This document shows, piece after piece, positions 16,788 to 25,076 of a stretch of DNA of 44,456 nt. The position numbers and the translations under genes were made by a program. Origin of the DNA: an uncultured Oscillospiraceae bacterium (GTDB lineage Bacteria; Bacillota; Clostridia; Oscillospirales; Oscillospiraceae). The notes below the pieces were generated by a model. It was given only the letters and a program-made list of their open reading frames with translations, was not told the DNA's origin and ran no database searches. Position 1 is the stretch's first letter. Each line of letters begins with the position of its first letter. The stretch lies in contig CATLHC010000014.1 of NCBI GenBank assembly GCA_949948775.1, forward strand, positions 1 to 44,456, read 5' to 3'.

Positions 16788-17006
16788 GTGCTGAAAAACC
16801 GATTGAAGGAGCGCCGGGCGGCGCTGGAGGTCAACCAGCAGGAGCTGGGGCGGATGGCCGGGGTGTCCCGGCAGACCATCAGCCTCATCGAGCGGGGGGA
16901 CTACTCGCCGTCGGTGACGCTGGCCCTCACCCTGGCAAAAATCTGCGGGGTGACGGTGGAGGATATCTTCATCCTGGAGGAGGAGAACGATGAAAAACAA
17001 CAATGA
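16788..17006 (+). CDS. XRE-family transcriptional regulator
   Basis: 72 residues, starting at a GTG with AAAGGAGG eight bases upstream. Nearly the whole protein is one helix-turn-helix domain, with recognition-helix region MAGVSRQTISLIERGDYSPS and the dimer-helix part LAKICGVTVEDIFIL. Short regulators of this type are commonly paired with DUF3169 membrane proteins. Its 3' end overlaps the start of the DUF3169 gene by 17 bases, showing translational coupling. It probably represses its own operon through the GACAA/TTGTC array, which is inference. Confidence 0.92.
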   Translation: MLKNRLKERRAALEVNQQELGRMAGVSRQTISLIERGDYSPSVTLALTLAKICGVTVEDIFILEEENDEKQQ

Positions 17007-17790
17007 GACGATCAAGCGGGAAAATAAAAAGGCTTTTCCAAAATTCATCCTCATTTTTGCGCTGAGCCTGGTGGTGGGCCTGGTCCTGGGCTTCACCATG
17101 TCCTTCCTGGAGTTTGAGAATTTCGAGGCGCTGCTGGCCGCCTTCTGGCGCTTTTTCACCACCCGGCTGGCGGGCTGGCTGCTGTGCGCTTGCCCGGTGG
17201 CGGAGCTGGCGGTGGGCCTGCCCCTGTATTTCAACGCGAAAAATCAGATGGCCGGCTGGGACGGCGAGGACGAGTCCGTCAGCGACGCCGTCGAGCAGAA
17301 GCTGTCAGTGTGCATCTGGATCACCAGCATGGCCACCGTCCTGAGCTTTTTCCTGGCGGCGGGCCATTTCGCCGGGATGGCGGGGGATATCTTCCTGCGG
17401 GCCTCCATGGGTCCTGTCCACGTGTTCCTGGGGCTGGGGGCGTTCCTGGTCAATCTTTTTATCACCATGGTTTTCCAGCAGAAGCTGGTGGACGCCACAA
17501 AGCAGCTTTACCCGGAGAAGCGAGGCTCGGTGTACGACACCAAGTTTCAAAAAAAGTGGATGGACAGCTGCGACGAGGCGGAGCGGGCCATCATCGGTCA
17601 GTGCGCGATGAAAGCCTACCGGGCCATGTCCACCGCCTGCCTGGTGCTGTGGACGGTGTTCGTCATGGGCGGGATGTTCTTCAACGGGGGCTTCCTGCCC
17701 GCCATGGCCATCTGCGTGGTGTGGGGGGTGGGACAGTCGGTGTACAGCTATTGGGCCATCAAGCTGTCCACGCCCGGCAGAACGGTTTAG
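16990..17790 (+). CDS. DUF3169-family membrane protein
   Basis: 266 residues with six or so hydrophobic segments (about 16-36, 57-77, 103-125, 132-155, 210-232 and 235-255). The length, the leading lysine- and asparagine-rich stretch and the association with a 70-residue XRE gene fit DUF3169. The role of this family is not known. Cotranscription with a regulator suggests a stress- or signal-responsive membrane function. It starts inside the end of the XRE gene. Confidence 0.78.
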   Translation: MKNNNETIKRENKKAFPKFILIFALSLVVGLVLGFTMSFLEFENFEALLAAFWRFFTTRLAGWLLCACPVAELAVGLPLYFNAKNQMAGWDGEDESVSDAVEQKLSVCIWITSMATVLSFFLAAGHFAGMAGDIFLRASMGPVHVFLGLGAFLVNLFITMVFQQKLVDATKQLYPEKRGSVYDTKFQKKWMDSCDEAERAIIGQCAMKAYRAMSTACLVLWTVFVMGGMFFNGGFLPAMAICVVWGVGQSVYSYWAIKLSTPGRTV

Positions 17791-17836
17791 TGCGAAACGG
17801 GAGTTTGGGAGAATCATTTACAAGGAGGTTCCTATC

Positions 17837-18037
17837 ATGCGAAACTGTCTCAGGTGCGGCACGCAGATGCAGGAGGACTGCACGGTGAAGGTGGAAGGCG
17901 CGGGCTACGGCGTGGTCCTGTCCACTGAGGAGAGCAAAATTTTCAGCGGACGCATCGGCAAGCCCAAGGTGGCAATCTGCCCGGAGTGCGGCGAGGTGTC
18001 CATCTACCTGGAGGACGTGTCCAAGCTGAAAAACTGA
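17837..18037 (+). CDS. Small zinc-ribbon protein
   Basis: 66 residues with two CxxC knuckles, CLRCG at residues 4-8 and CPECG near 48-52, enough to hold one zinc ion. The middle part is beta-rich. It resembles short nucleic-acid-binding zinc-ribbon proteins common in Clostridia. AAGGAGG lies nine bases before the ATG. It sits 46 bases after the DUF3169 gene and just before a terminator, so it is the last gene of that transcript. Ligand and role are unknown. Confidence 0.8.
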   Translation: MRNCLRCGTQMQEDCTVKVEGAGYGVVLSTEESKIFSGRIGKPKVAICPECGEVSIYLEDVSKLKN

Positions 18038-18049
18038 GCGCAAAACCGA

Positions 18050-18085
18050 CCGCTCCGCCAAATCCGGCGGGGCGGTTGATTTTTT
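18050..18085 (+). terminator. Terminator after the zinc-ribbon gene
   Basis: CCGCTCCGCC (18050-18059) pairs with GGCGGGGCGG (18066-18075) including one G-T wobble, followed by TTGATTTTTT. Confidence 0.85.
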
Positions 18086-18104
18086 GGCCAGAATCAGGTA
18101 GAAT
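18076..18104 (+). promoter_or_regulatory. Probable dnaD promoter
   Basis: TTGATT (18076-18081), a 17-base spacer and TAGAAT (18099-18104). The -35 box overlaps the tail of the preceding terminator. Confidence 0.55.
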
Positions 18105-18166
18105 AGAAGTCCGACAAAAAAGAATCGGTTTCGCCTCAATGGAGCGTTGACTAAAAGTTTCTTTTT

Positions 18167-18200
18167 GTCCCGCTTTTTCTTTACAAAGAAAAAGCGGGAC
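18167..18200 (+). repeat. Perfect 16-bp palindrome in the dnaD leader
   Basis: GTCCCGCTTTTTCTTT (18167-18182) and its exact complement (18185-18200) are separated by only two bases. The element lies between the presumed dnaD promoter and its ribosome site (18209-18216). There is no T tract on the plus strand after it. It resembles dispersed palindromic elements more than a terminator, but one copy in this window cannot show dispersal. Confidence 0.6.
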
Positions 18201-18223
18201 GCCGGAGGCAAGGGGGGAGAATC

Positions 18224-19222
18224 ATGTCCGCGCTGCTGCTGCCCAACGACATATTGTCCATGTCCGCCCAGGCGGCCCGGCTGCTGGTGGAATCCGGCGA
18301 CGGGGATGAGGCCCTCCTGTACCTGGCCCTGCTGGAGTCCGGCGGCGACGGGGTCAAGGCCGCCTCCCGCCTGCGCTGGGCGGACGGCCGCCTGTACCCC
18401 GCCTGGGACCGCCTGGCGGCCAAGGGGTTAGCCCAGCCTCGGCCCGAGGCTCCGCCCATCGCCATTGAACTCATGGGCGCCGACGACATCCTCCTGCCCC
18501 CCCAGAAGAAAGGTCTCCCCCCCGAGTACAGCCGGGAGGAGCTCACCGCCGCCCAGGAGCGGGAGCCGGGGTTCCGGGGCCTGTGCCGGGAGCTGGAGGG
18601 AATGCTGGGCCGCATCCTCTCCGACAACGATCTAAAATATCTGTACACCATCTACGACTATCTGAGCTTCTCCCCCGAGGTCATCGTGCACCTCACCGGC
18701 TGGGTCATCCGCCGGGAACGGCGTCAGCGAAACAACCCCGCCTTCTCTCCCCGGATGTACACCATTCAGCAGGAGGCCTTCCGCTGGAAGCGCCTGGGCC
18801 TGGACACCCTGGAGCGGGCGGAGGACTACCTCCGCCGCCAGGAGGGGGTGGACCAGCGGGAGTGGGACATCCTTCAGGCGGTGGGCGTGACAGAACGCCG
18901 CCCCGCTGTGGAAAAGGAGCGGGAGTTCATCGCCGCCTGGGTGGAGATGGGGCTCAGCGACGAGCTCATCCGGCTGGCCTACGAGCGCACGGTATACCAG
19001 AAAAAGGCCATGAACTGGCCCTACATGAACAAAATTCTGCAGTCCTGGCACAAGGCGGGCTACCACACCCCCGCCCAGGTGGAGGCGGGGGACAAGCCCG
19101 CCAAACGGTCCCGCCCCATCCCCCAGCCCCAGGACTTCCAGCCCAGCCAGGAGCGCATCCAGAAGAACAACGACTGGCTGGACCAGTTCCTGGCCGAACA
19201 GCAAAAGAAGGGAGGCGGCTGA
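18224..19222 (+). CDS. DnaD-domain primosome protein
   Basis: 332 residues. The N-terminal part (about 1-100) is a DnaD-like winged-helix region. Two DnaB_2/DnaD-type helical domains follow at about 110-180 and 215-290. The second ends in the family signature WPYMNKILQSWHKAGYHTPA. A lysine- and proline-rich tail follows. DnaD proteins help load the replicative helicase in Firmicutes. The start ATG follows GGGGGGAG. The gene is two bases from the downstream helicase loader gene, so they form one unit. The length and double C-terminal domain resemble phage and chromosomal DnaD-like proteins of Oscillospiraceae. Confidence 0.87.
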   Translation: MSALLLPNDILSMSAQAARLLVESGDGDEALLYLALLESGGDGVKAASRLRWADGRLYPAWDRLAAKGLAQPRPEAPPIAIELMGADDILLPPQKKGLPPEYSREELTAAQEREPGFRGLCRELEGMLGRILSDNDLKYLYTIYDYLSFSPEVIVHLTGWVIRRERRQRNNPAFSPRMYTIQQEAFRWKRLGLDTLERAEDYLRRQEGVDQREWDILQAVGVTERRPAVEKEREFIAAWVEMGLSDELIRLAYERTVYQKKAMNWPYMNKILQSWHKAGYHTPAQVEAGDKPAKRSRPIPQPQDFQPSQERIQKNNDWLDQFLAEQQKKGGG

Positions 19223-19223
19223 C

Positions 19224-20222
19224 GTGTCCTACGAACCCGCCGTCATGCGCAAGGCCCTGGCCCGCCTGGAGCGCCGCCGGGACGACCGGGACCGCCGCCG
19301 GTATCTTTTGGAGCGGGAACTCTATGCCAAACAGCCCCGTCTGCGGGAGGTGGACGCCGCCCTCCGGGGCACCATGGCCGATTTGGCCCTGCTGGCCACG
19401 GGCGAGCGGAAGGTGTCGGCGGACGGCCCGGAAATCGCCGCCATCCGCCAGCGCAATCAGGCGCTCCAACAGGAGCGCGCAATCCTTTTGGGCCGTCTGG
19501 GCTATAGCCTCGATGCCTTGGATGATACCCCCGCCTGCCCCCACTGCGGCGACCGGGGCTGGGTGGACGGGAAAATGTGCGTCTGCCTCCAGGAGCTGTG
19601 CGCCCAGGAGCAGCTGAAAGCGCTCACCGCCCTCATGAGCCTCACCGACGAGCAGGACTTCGACCGTCTGCGGCTGGACGTCTACAGCGACCGGCCCTGG
19701 GAGGGGCGGCGCTCCCCCCGGGAGAATATGAGCAAAATCGTCATGGTGTGCGAGGGCTACGCCCGGCAGTTCCCCGGCTACCCGCTGAAAAACCTGCTGC
19801 TGTCCGGGGGCACCGGGCTGGGTAAGACCTTTTTGTCCGGGTGCGTCGCCAGGGAGGTGTCCCGCCGGGGGTTCTCCGTGGTGTACGATACCGCCGGCAA
19901 TATTTTTGATTCCTTCGGCGCGAGCCGCTTCTCCCGAGACCCGGAGGAGGAACGCCAAGCCCGGGACACCACCCGGCGCTATCTGGGCTGTGATCTGCTG
20001 ATTTTGGACGACCTGGGCAGTGAGCAGAACCTGCCCTCCGCCAGAGCCAGCTTGTATGAGGTGGTCAACAGCAGGCTCCAGACCGGGCGGCACACCATCA
20101 TCTCCTCCAACCTGTCCACCCAGCAGATCGGAACCGCCTACGGCGCTCAGTTGGCCTCCCGCGTGGCGGGTCTGTATCGGGAGCTGACCTTCTATGGCGA
20201 GGATTTGAGGCTCACACGATAA
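19224..20222 (+). CDS. DnaC/DnaI-like helicase loader ATPase
   Basis: 332 residues. The N-terminal third is charged and probably coiled, followed by a zinc-binding cluster (CPHCGDRGWVDGKMCVC at about 98-114). The C-terminal AAA+ domain has Walker A GGTGLGKTF near 195-203, Walker B LLILDDLGSE near 255-264 and an arginine-rich sensor region (ASRVAGLYRE). This architecture matches DnaC/DnaI loaders that place the replicative helicase on DNA with DnaD. The start is a GTG at 19224 with GGGAGG upstream, two bases after dnaD. Confidence 0.9.
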   Translation: MSYEPAVMRKALARLERRRDDRDRRRYLLERELYAKQPRLREVDAALRGTMADLALLATGERKVSADGPEIAAIRQRNQALQQERAILLGRLGYSLDALDDTPACPHCGDRGWVDGKMCVCLQELCAQEQLKALTALMSLTDEQDFDRLRLDVYSDRPWEGRRSPRENMSKIVMVCEGYARQFPGYPLKNLLLSGGTGLGKTFLSGCVAREVSRRGFSVVYDTAGNIFDSFGASRFSRDPEEERQARDTTRRYLGCDLLILDDLGSEQNLPSARASLYEVVNSRLQTGRHTIISSNLSTQQIGTAYGAQLASRVAGLYRELTFYGEDLRLTR

Positions 20223-20272
20223 AAGCTCCCATCCTGCTGCGGCCTTTTTCTGAATTTGACGTAAAATCTGGC

Positions 20273-20313
20273 CCTCCCGCTCAGCTTTTGCCTAAGTTGG
20301 GAGGGTCGTTTTC
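20273..20313 (+). terminator. Terminator after the helicase loader gene
   Basis: CCCTCCC (20273-20279) pairs with GGGAGGG (20300-20306) across a 20-base loop that may add pairs, followed by TCGTTTT. Between here and the next gene at 20480 the sequence is less GC-rich and shows no gene. Confidence 0.65.
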
Positions 20314-20479
20314 TGGAATCGGATCAAAAACTGGATATGCCCATGCGTTCCGCCCGGCCATCCGGTCTCCATGGCAAGTTCATCAAGCGCTCCCCTTCTT
20401 TCCAACATGCTGTATTTAACATCTAAAAGTCAATAGGCGTATTTCCCTTAACGCATACTTCTTACATGAGGTGAATGAC

Positions 20480-20707
20480 ATGTGGGAACATTTAAGGGGA
20501 TTGCGAGAAGACAACGACTTATCCCAAGATGATATGGCAAAGCTGCTGAACGTACACCAGACAACCTATTCTGGGTATGAATTGGGTAATCTCAATATTC
20601 CTCTCGACAGGCTGATCGACCTGTCAAATTACTTCAAAACAAGCGTCGATTACTTGCTTGACCTCACCGACGGTCCACCGCCCTATCCACGGAAAAAGCG
20701 GGGCTGA
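20480..20707 (+). CDS. Lone XRE-family regulator
   Basis: 75 residues from the ATG at 20480. An in-frame GTG at 20471 is less likely because GAGGTG is then too close. The helix-turn-helix runs LRGLREDNDLSQDDMAKLLN and then VHQTTYSGYELGN, with a dimerisation part (LIDLSNYFKTSVDYLLDLTD). Base composition is visibly lower in GC than in the neighbours, and the flanking 150 bases share this, suggesting recent acquisition. It is flanked by a helicase loader gene upstream and mutL converging downstream. No partner gene is adjacent, and its target is unknown. Confidence 0.85.
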   Translation: MWEHLRGLREDNDLSQDDMAKLLNVHQTTYSGYELGNLNIPLDRLIDLSNYFKTSVDYLLDLTDGPPPYPRKKRG

Positions 20708-20721
20708 CCTCAGCCCCGCTT
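20696..20721. terminator. Symmetric terminator holding both stop codons (XRE and mutL)
   Basis: AAGCGGGGCTGA (20696-20707) and TCAGCCCCGCTT (20710-20721) are perfect complements two bases apart. The TGA of the XRE gene ends the left arm and the TGA of mutL, read on the minus strand, ends the right arm. T-rich tracts follow on both strands. Confidence 0.85.
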
Positions 20722-22668
20722 AAACTGTTTTTCCAGCTGCTTTTTCGTCAGCTCAATGGCCACCGGCCGCCCGTGAGGGCAGTATTTCACCGCTCCCGAC
20801 ATGACCATCCGGGCCACCTCCTCCAGCTCCTCGGCTCTGTTGCGCCAGCCGCCCTTGATGGCCGCCTTGCAGGCCATGGTGTGCATCAGTTCATCCCGGG
20901 CGGAAGCCGGATCGGCGGTTCCGGCCAATTTCAGCCGTCTTGCCAGCTCACCCAGGGCGGACTCGATGTCCCCGGCGTCTAAATAATCCGGCGCGGAGCG
21001 CACCGCCAGAGCGTTGGAGCCAAACTCCTCCACCTCAAACCCGAACTGGGCCAGCAGCCCGGTCTGGTCCAGCAGGATCTCCAGCTCCTCCGGGGGCGGG
21101 GAGAAGGTCACCGGGGTCAGCAGCTCCTGCACCATGGGGCGGTAATCCGCCGCCTTGAGCCGGTCGAAGTTGGCCCGCTCGTGGGCGGCGTGCTTGTCGA
21201 TGAGCAGCACCTTGTCCCCCTGCTCCACCATCACATAGGTGCGGAACAGCTCGCCCCGCACCACCCAGGGCTCCTCCTCGGGCGCGGGGGGCTGAGGCGC
21301 GGGCTTTTCCTCCGGTTCGGGCCGGGGCGCTTCCTTTTGAACGGAAACGGAATGCTCCGTCTGAACAGGCGTCCGCTTCGCCGGGGCCGCCGTCTCCTCC
21401 TCCCGCGCCGGGGCGGGAGCGGGGGCCTCCGTTTTCTTTTCCGGCAGCGGCTCCACCCATTGGAAGGGGGAGTCCTTCTTTCTTTGCGGAGCGGGCGGCG
21501 GGGCCGGGGACTCGGGCTGCTTTCCCGGTCCGAAACCCGGCATAGGCTTGAACCGGGACGAGGGCATGAACTGCGTCCCATTCAGCTCCCGCGCCCGATC
21601 ATTGAGGGGCAGGCTGGTCTGATTGGCCGTCACCTTGTCCTCGGCCTTCACGCCGGGCATCACCGCCTGGGGGCGGGTGTGGTCTTTGTTCAGCGCGGAC
21701 AGCACCGCGTGATACACGGTGGAAAACACCGCCTGTTCACGCTGGAACTTCACCTCGGTCTTGGTGGGGTGGACGTTCACGTCCACCTCGCTGGGCTTCA
21801 CCGTCAAGTGGATGACACAGCCGGGGAATTTGCCCACCATCTTCTGGTTTTTGTAGGCCTCTTCCACCGCCGCCATCATGATCCGGCTTTTCACATACCG
21901 CCCGTTGACGAAAAAATGCTGATAGCTCCGGCTTCCCCGGCAGCAGGCGGGCAGGGAGGCGAAGCCCTCCGCGCTCATGCCCTCGCCGGACCCCTTCACG
22001 CTCAGGAAGCCCAGGGCGATGTCCCGGCCCATGACGGCGTACACCGCACTTTTCAGCTGGCCGTCGCCGGGGGTCAGCAGCTCCTGTTTGCCGTCCCGGA
22101 TAAACTTCACGGACAGCTCCGGATGGGACAGCGCCACCCGCTGGACCACGGCGAATACCGCGGCCCCCTCGGCGGCGTCCTTCTTCATGAATTTGAGCCG
22201 GGCGGGAGTGTTGAAAAACAGCTCCCGCACCGCCATGGTGGTGCCCTTGGGGCAGCCCGCCTCCTCCTGGCTGACCACCTCACCCGCCACCACGGATAGG
22301 GAGGTGCCCAGCGACCCGTCGTCCGTACAGGTCAGCAGCTCCACCCGGGACACGGCAGAAATGGCCGCCAGCGCCTCGCCCCGGAAGCCCAGGGTGCCGA
22401 TGGCCTCCAAATCGTGCTCGTCGGAGATTTTCGACGTGGCGTGGCGCAGGAAGGCCGTGGCCGCCTGGTCCGCCGGGATGCCGCAGCCGTCGTCCGTCAC
22501 CCGGATGAGGGCCATACCGCCCCGGCTGATTTCCACCGTGACGGCGGAGGCTCCGGCGTCGATGGCGTTCTCCATCAGCTCCTTCACCACGCTGGAGGGA
22601 CGCTCCACCACCTCGCCGGCGGCGATGAGGTCCGCCACATGGGGGTCTAATTGTTTTATGATCGCCAT
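20710..22668 (-). CDS. mutL: DNA mismatch repair protein MutL
   Basis: 652 residues. The N-terminal GHKL ATPase (1 to about 330) has ENAIDAGA, TDDGCGIP, GFRGEAL and the family motif FFNTPARLKF. A proline- and glutamate-rich linker (about 360-455) leads to the C-terminal dimerisation and nuclease domain. This retains the endonuclease-type motifs DKHAAHERANFD (canonical DQHA...E, with K and D changes), ACKAAIKGG and CPHGRP, so it is probably the nicking type found where MutH is absent. It starts after the dtd gene with one base between. mutS is not in the window. Confidence 0.95.
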   Translation of the reverse strand: MAIIKQLDPHVADLIAAGEVVERPSSVVKELMENAIDAGASAVTVEISRGGMALIRVTDDGCGIPADQAATAFLRHATSKISDEHDLEAIGTLGFRGEALAAISAVSRVELLTCTDDGSLGTSLSVVAGEVVSQEEAGCPKGTTMAVRELFFNTPARLKFMKKDAAEGAAVFAVVQRVALSHPELSVKFIRDGKQELLTPGDGQLKSAVYAVMGRDIALGFLSVKGSGEGMSAEGFASLPACCRGSRSYQHFFVNGRYVKSRIMMAAVEEAYKNQKMVGKFPGCVIHLTVKPSEVDVNVHPTKTEVKFQREQAVFSTVYHAVLSALNKDHTRPQAVMPGVKAEDKVTANQTSLPLNDRARELNGTQFMPSSRFKPMPGFGPGKQPESPAPPPAPQRKKDSPFQWVEPLPEKKTEAPAPAPAREEETAAPAKRTPVQTEHSVSVQKEAPRPEPEEKPAPQPPAPEEEPWVVRGELFRTYVMVEQGDKVLLIDKHAAHERANFDRLKAADYRPMVQELLTPVTFSPPPEELEILLDQTGLLAQFGFEVEEFGSNALAVRSAPDYLDAGDIESALGELARRLKLAGTADPASARDELMHTMACKAAIKGGWRNRAEELEEVARMVMSGAVKYCPHGRPVAIELTKKQLEKQFKRG

Positions 22669-22669
22669 A

Positions 22670-23104
22670 TTATACCTCTAGTAATATGGTCACCGGGCCG
22701 TCGTTCTGGGAGAACACCTGCATATCTGCCCCGAACTCCCCGTGCTCCACGGTGAAGCCCCGCTCCCGGCACTGCTCCATGAACCGCTGGTACAGCGGGA
22801 TGGCCGTGTCCGGCTTGGCCGCGTGGGAGAAGCCGGGGCGGCGGGAGGAGGTGTCGGCGTACAGGGTGAACTGGCTCACCACCAGCAGTGCGCCTCCAAC
22901 AGCGGCCAGGTTCAAATTCATTTTCTCGTTTTCGTCCTCAAAAATCCGCAGGCCGCAGATTTTGTCCGCCATCTTGTCCGCCTGGACCCCGGTATCGTCG
23001 GGGCCCACTCCCAGCAGCACCAAAAGGCCCGTCTCAATGGCTCCGTTGATTTTACCGTCTATCTCCACCCGGGCGTTCTTTACCCGGGTCACAACCGCTC
23101 TCAT
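22670..23104 (-). CDS. dtd: D-aminoacyl-tRNA deacylase
   Basis: 144 residues, the standard size. It starts MRAVVTRVKNARVEI and contains the active-site SQFTLYAD (about 78-85) and the C-terminal NDGPVTI with the Gly-cisPro element that gives stereospecificity. It removes D-amino acids and glycine wrongly attached to tRNA. AAGGAGG precedes the ATG. It lies one base before mutL and 12 bases after the SdpI-like gene in a minus-strand run. Confidence 0.95.
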   Translation of the reverse strand: MRAVVTRVKNARVEIDGKINGAIETGLLVLLGVGPDDTGVQADKMADKICGLRIFEDENEKMNLNLAAVGGALLVVSQFTLYADTSSRRPGFSHAAKPDTAIPLYQRFMEQCRERGFTVEHGEFGADMQVFSQNDGPVTILLEV

Positions 23105-23116
23105 GGGATGTCCTCC

Positions 23117-23506
23117 TTACCGTCTATTTCCGTTCTTGTCAAAGGTTTTCTTCAGCGCCCGCTCCACCGGAATAATCGTGAGGATGAGCGCCGCTGTTTC
23201 CGCAGTCATCGCCAAAATGCCCAGCAGCCAGTTGGTCCGCTCTCCTCCGGGACGGGTCTGCATCCACACCAGGAAAGCCGCCGAAAGCGCCAGCAGAATC
23301 CAGCCCGTCCGCCACCAAACCCGCCCGCACACCTGATGGGCATAATCCCAGGTATCCTGGTTCTTCATGGACATGGAAGTACGGTAGCCATATGAGCCGT
23401 TGATGTCTTGGGGTGGCTTTTTCATGAACCGCCATCCAAAACCCAGCAGAATGGCGGGCGCAACAAAAACGTCAACCAGCAAAATCGCCGCATCAAACCA
23501 TTCCAT
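23117..23506 (-). CDS. SdpI/YhfL-family membrane protein
   Basis: 129 residues with three or four hydrophobic segments (about 5-25, 67-85 and 93-113). Between the first two is the family signature NGSYGYRTSMSMKNQDTWDY followed by AHQVCGRVWW. SdpI-like proteins include the Bacillus immunity protein against the SdpC toxin, but most members have no known role. The gene is short compared with SdpI itself and matches the single-domain subgroup. It lies between mnmE and dtd on the same strand. No toxin gene is visible nearby. Confidence 0.75.
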   Translation of the reverse strand: MEWFDAAILLVDVFVAPAILLGFGWRFMKKPPQDINGSYGYRTSMSMKNQDTWDYAHQVCGRVWWRTGWILLALSAAFLVWMQTRPGGERTNWLLGILAMTAETAALILTIIPVERALKKTFDKNGNRR

Positions 23507-23561
23507 TGTATCCGCCTCCTTTTTCTCCCATTATACACCTGAAACGGGCCCCTGTCATGCT

Positions 23562-24950
23562 TTATTTTCCCACGCAGAACCGCTCAAAAATGCGGGCGGT
23601 CACGTCCTCGCTGACCGTCCGGCCCGTCAGCTCCCCCAGAGCGGACATGGCCTCCTCCACGTCGGCCACCACCGCGTCGGGGGACAGCCCCGCCCGCAGG
23701 GCCTGCGCGCCGCGCTCCACCGCCGACCGGGCCCGGCCCGCCGCCTCCGCCTGCCGGGCGTTGGTGAGCAGGGCGCCGGCTTGTGAATTCGTATTCTCCG
23801 GAAACAGCGCCGCCACGGCCCGCTCCAGCCGGTCCATGCCCTCCCCCGTTTTGGCGGACAGCTCCACTGTTGGGATGGACGATTTCCCACCTGTTCCAAT
23901 CACCCCCATGCTGCTGCTGTTCCTGGTCAGATCCTGTTTGCTCACCACCCAAACCCAGGGCTTTCCGGCCTGCTCTACCATCCGCCAAATGTCCACTGTC
24001 TCTTTTGCGAGCGGAAGCTCGGTGCCATCCACCACTAAAAAAATCAGCTCCGCCCGCTCCAACGCGGCCCGGGAGCGCTCCACGCCCAGCCGCTCCACCG
24101 CGTCCTCCGACTCCCGCAGACCCGCCGTGTCGATGAGCCGCAAAAGCACCCCGCCGAAGCTGACCCGCTCCTCCACCGTGTCCCGCGTGGTGCCGGGGAT
24201 GGGGGTGACGATGGCCCGCTCGTAGCCCAAAAGGGCGTTGAACAGGGTAGACTTGCCCGCGTTGGGCCGCCCCACGATAGCGCAGGGCACCCCCTCGTTC
24301 AGCAGCCGTCCCCGCTGATAGGTGGCGGCTAAAGCGTCCAGCTCTGCCGCCGCGCCGCTCAGCGCCGCGGACAGCTCCTCCGCCTCAAACGGCTCGATGT
24401 CCTCGTCCGGATAGTCCAGCACCGCGTGAAAATGGGCGCACAGGTCGCGGAGCCGGTCATAGATGCCGTCCACCACCTTCGCCAGCGCCCCGCCCAGCTG
24501 TCCCGCCGCCTGGTACACCGCCGCGGGGGTCTCCGCGTGGATTAGGTCCGCCACCGCCTCGGTGCGGGTCAGGTCCAGCTTCCCGTTCAAAAACGCCCGC
24601 CGGGTGAACTCCCCGGCCTTCGCCTGCCGCGCTCCGGCGGCGAACAGCGCCTCCAGCCCCAGCGCCAGCGCGGCGGGGGAGCCGTGGCACTGCAGCTCGG
24701 CGGTGTCCTCCCCGGTGTAGCTGCGGGGGGCGCGGGACACGGTACACAGGCAGTGGTCGATGACCGCCCCGTCCCGGTCATGGAGCGCGCCGTACACCAG
24801 CGTCCGGTCGGGACGCTCCGCCATTGGCCTTCCATGGAACGGCGTGAATACCCTATTCACGGCCTCAACGGCCCCCGGCCCGGACAGGCGCAGAATCCCG
24901 ATGGCGCAGGGCGTCGGCGGCGTGGCAATGGCGGCAATGGTATCATTCAT
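23562..24950 (-). CDS. mnmE: tRNA modification GTPase MnmE (TrmE)
   Basis: 462 residues. The N-terminal tetrahydrofolate-binding domain (about 1-120) starts MNDTIAAIATPP and has GAVEAVNRVF and YTGEDTAELQCHG. A helical domain surrounds a GTPase domain (about 215-375) with G1 GRPNAGKSTLFNALLG, G3 DTAGLRES and G4 SKQD. The C-terminus ends in the catalytic CVGK (CxGK). With MnmG it modifies the wobble uridine of certain tRNAs. A promoter TTGAAA-N17-TAAGAT lies directly upstream on the minus strand. mnmG is not in the window. Confidence 0.96.
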   Translation of the reverse strand: MNDTIAAIATPPTPCAIGILRLSGPGAVEAVNRVFTPFHGRPMAERPDRTLVYGALHDRDGAVIDHCLCTVSRAPRSYTGEDTAELQCHGSPAALALGLEALFAAGARQAKAGEFTRRAFLNGKLDLTRTEAVADLIHAETPAAVYQAAGQLGGALAKVVDGIYDRLRDLCAHFHAVLDYPDEDIEPFEAEELSAALSGAAAELDALAATYQRGRLLNEGVPCAIVGRPNAGKSTLFNALLGYERAIVTPIPGTTRDTVEERVSFGGVLLRLIDTAGLRESEDAVERLGVERSRAALERAELIFLVVDGTELPLAKETVDIWRMVEQAGKPWVWVVSKQDLTRNSSSMGVIGTGGKSSIPTVELSAKTGEGMDRLERAVAALFPENTNSQAGALLTNARQAEAAGRARSAVERGAQALRAGLSPDAVVADVEEAMSALGELTGRTVSEDVTARIFERFCVGK

Positions 24951-24980
24951 GGCGGCTTCTCCTCAAACTGGTTTTCCCCT

Positions 24981-25009
24981 ATCTTAGCACAGCCCGCCTC
25001 CCTTTTCAA
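24981..25009 (-). promoter_or_regulatory. mnmE promoter
   Basis: On the minus strand TTGAAA (25004-25009), a 17-base spacer and TAAGAT (24981-24986), about 30 bases ahead of the mnmE start. Confidence 0.6.
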
Positions 25010-25016
25010 CGAGCGG

Positions 25017-25046
25017 TTGCTTCTCACAGCCGTTTTGTGGTATACT
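25017..25046 (+). promoter_or_regulatory. Promoter of the SecB-like gene
   Basis: TTGCTT (25017-25022), an 18-base spacer and TATACT (25041-25046) with an extended TGG just before it. It lies 30 bases before the ATG at 25077 and is divergent from the mnmE promoter. Confidence 0.65.
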
Positions 25047-25076
25047 ATACCAAATCATTTACTTGGAGGTGCCCCC

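Noticed and set aside
18136-18151. A second ANTAR-type loop (CAATGGAGCG) upstream of dnaD
   Set aside because: The flanking bases do not form a stem around a six-base loop, and dnaD has no link to nitrogen control.
20471-20479. GTG at 20471 as start of the lone XRE gene
   Set aside because: The GAGGTG ribosome site overlaps this codon; the ATG at 20480 has proper spacing and begins directly at the helix-turn-helix.
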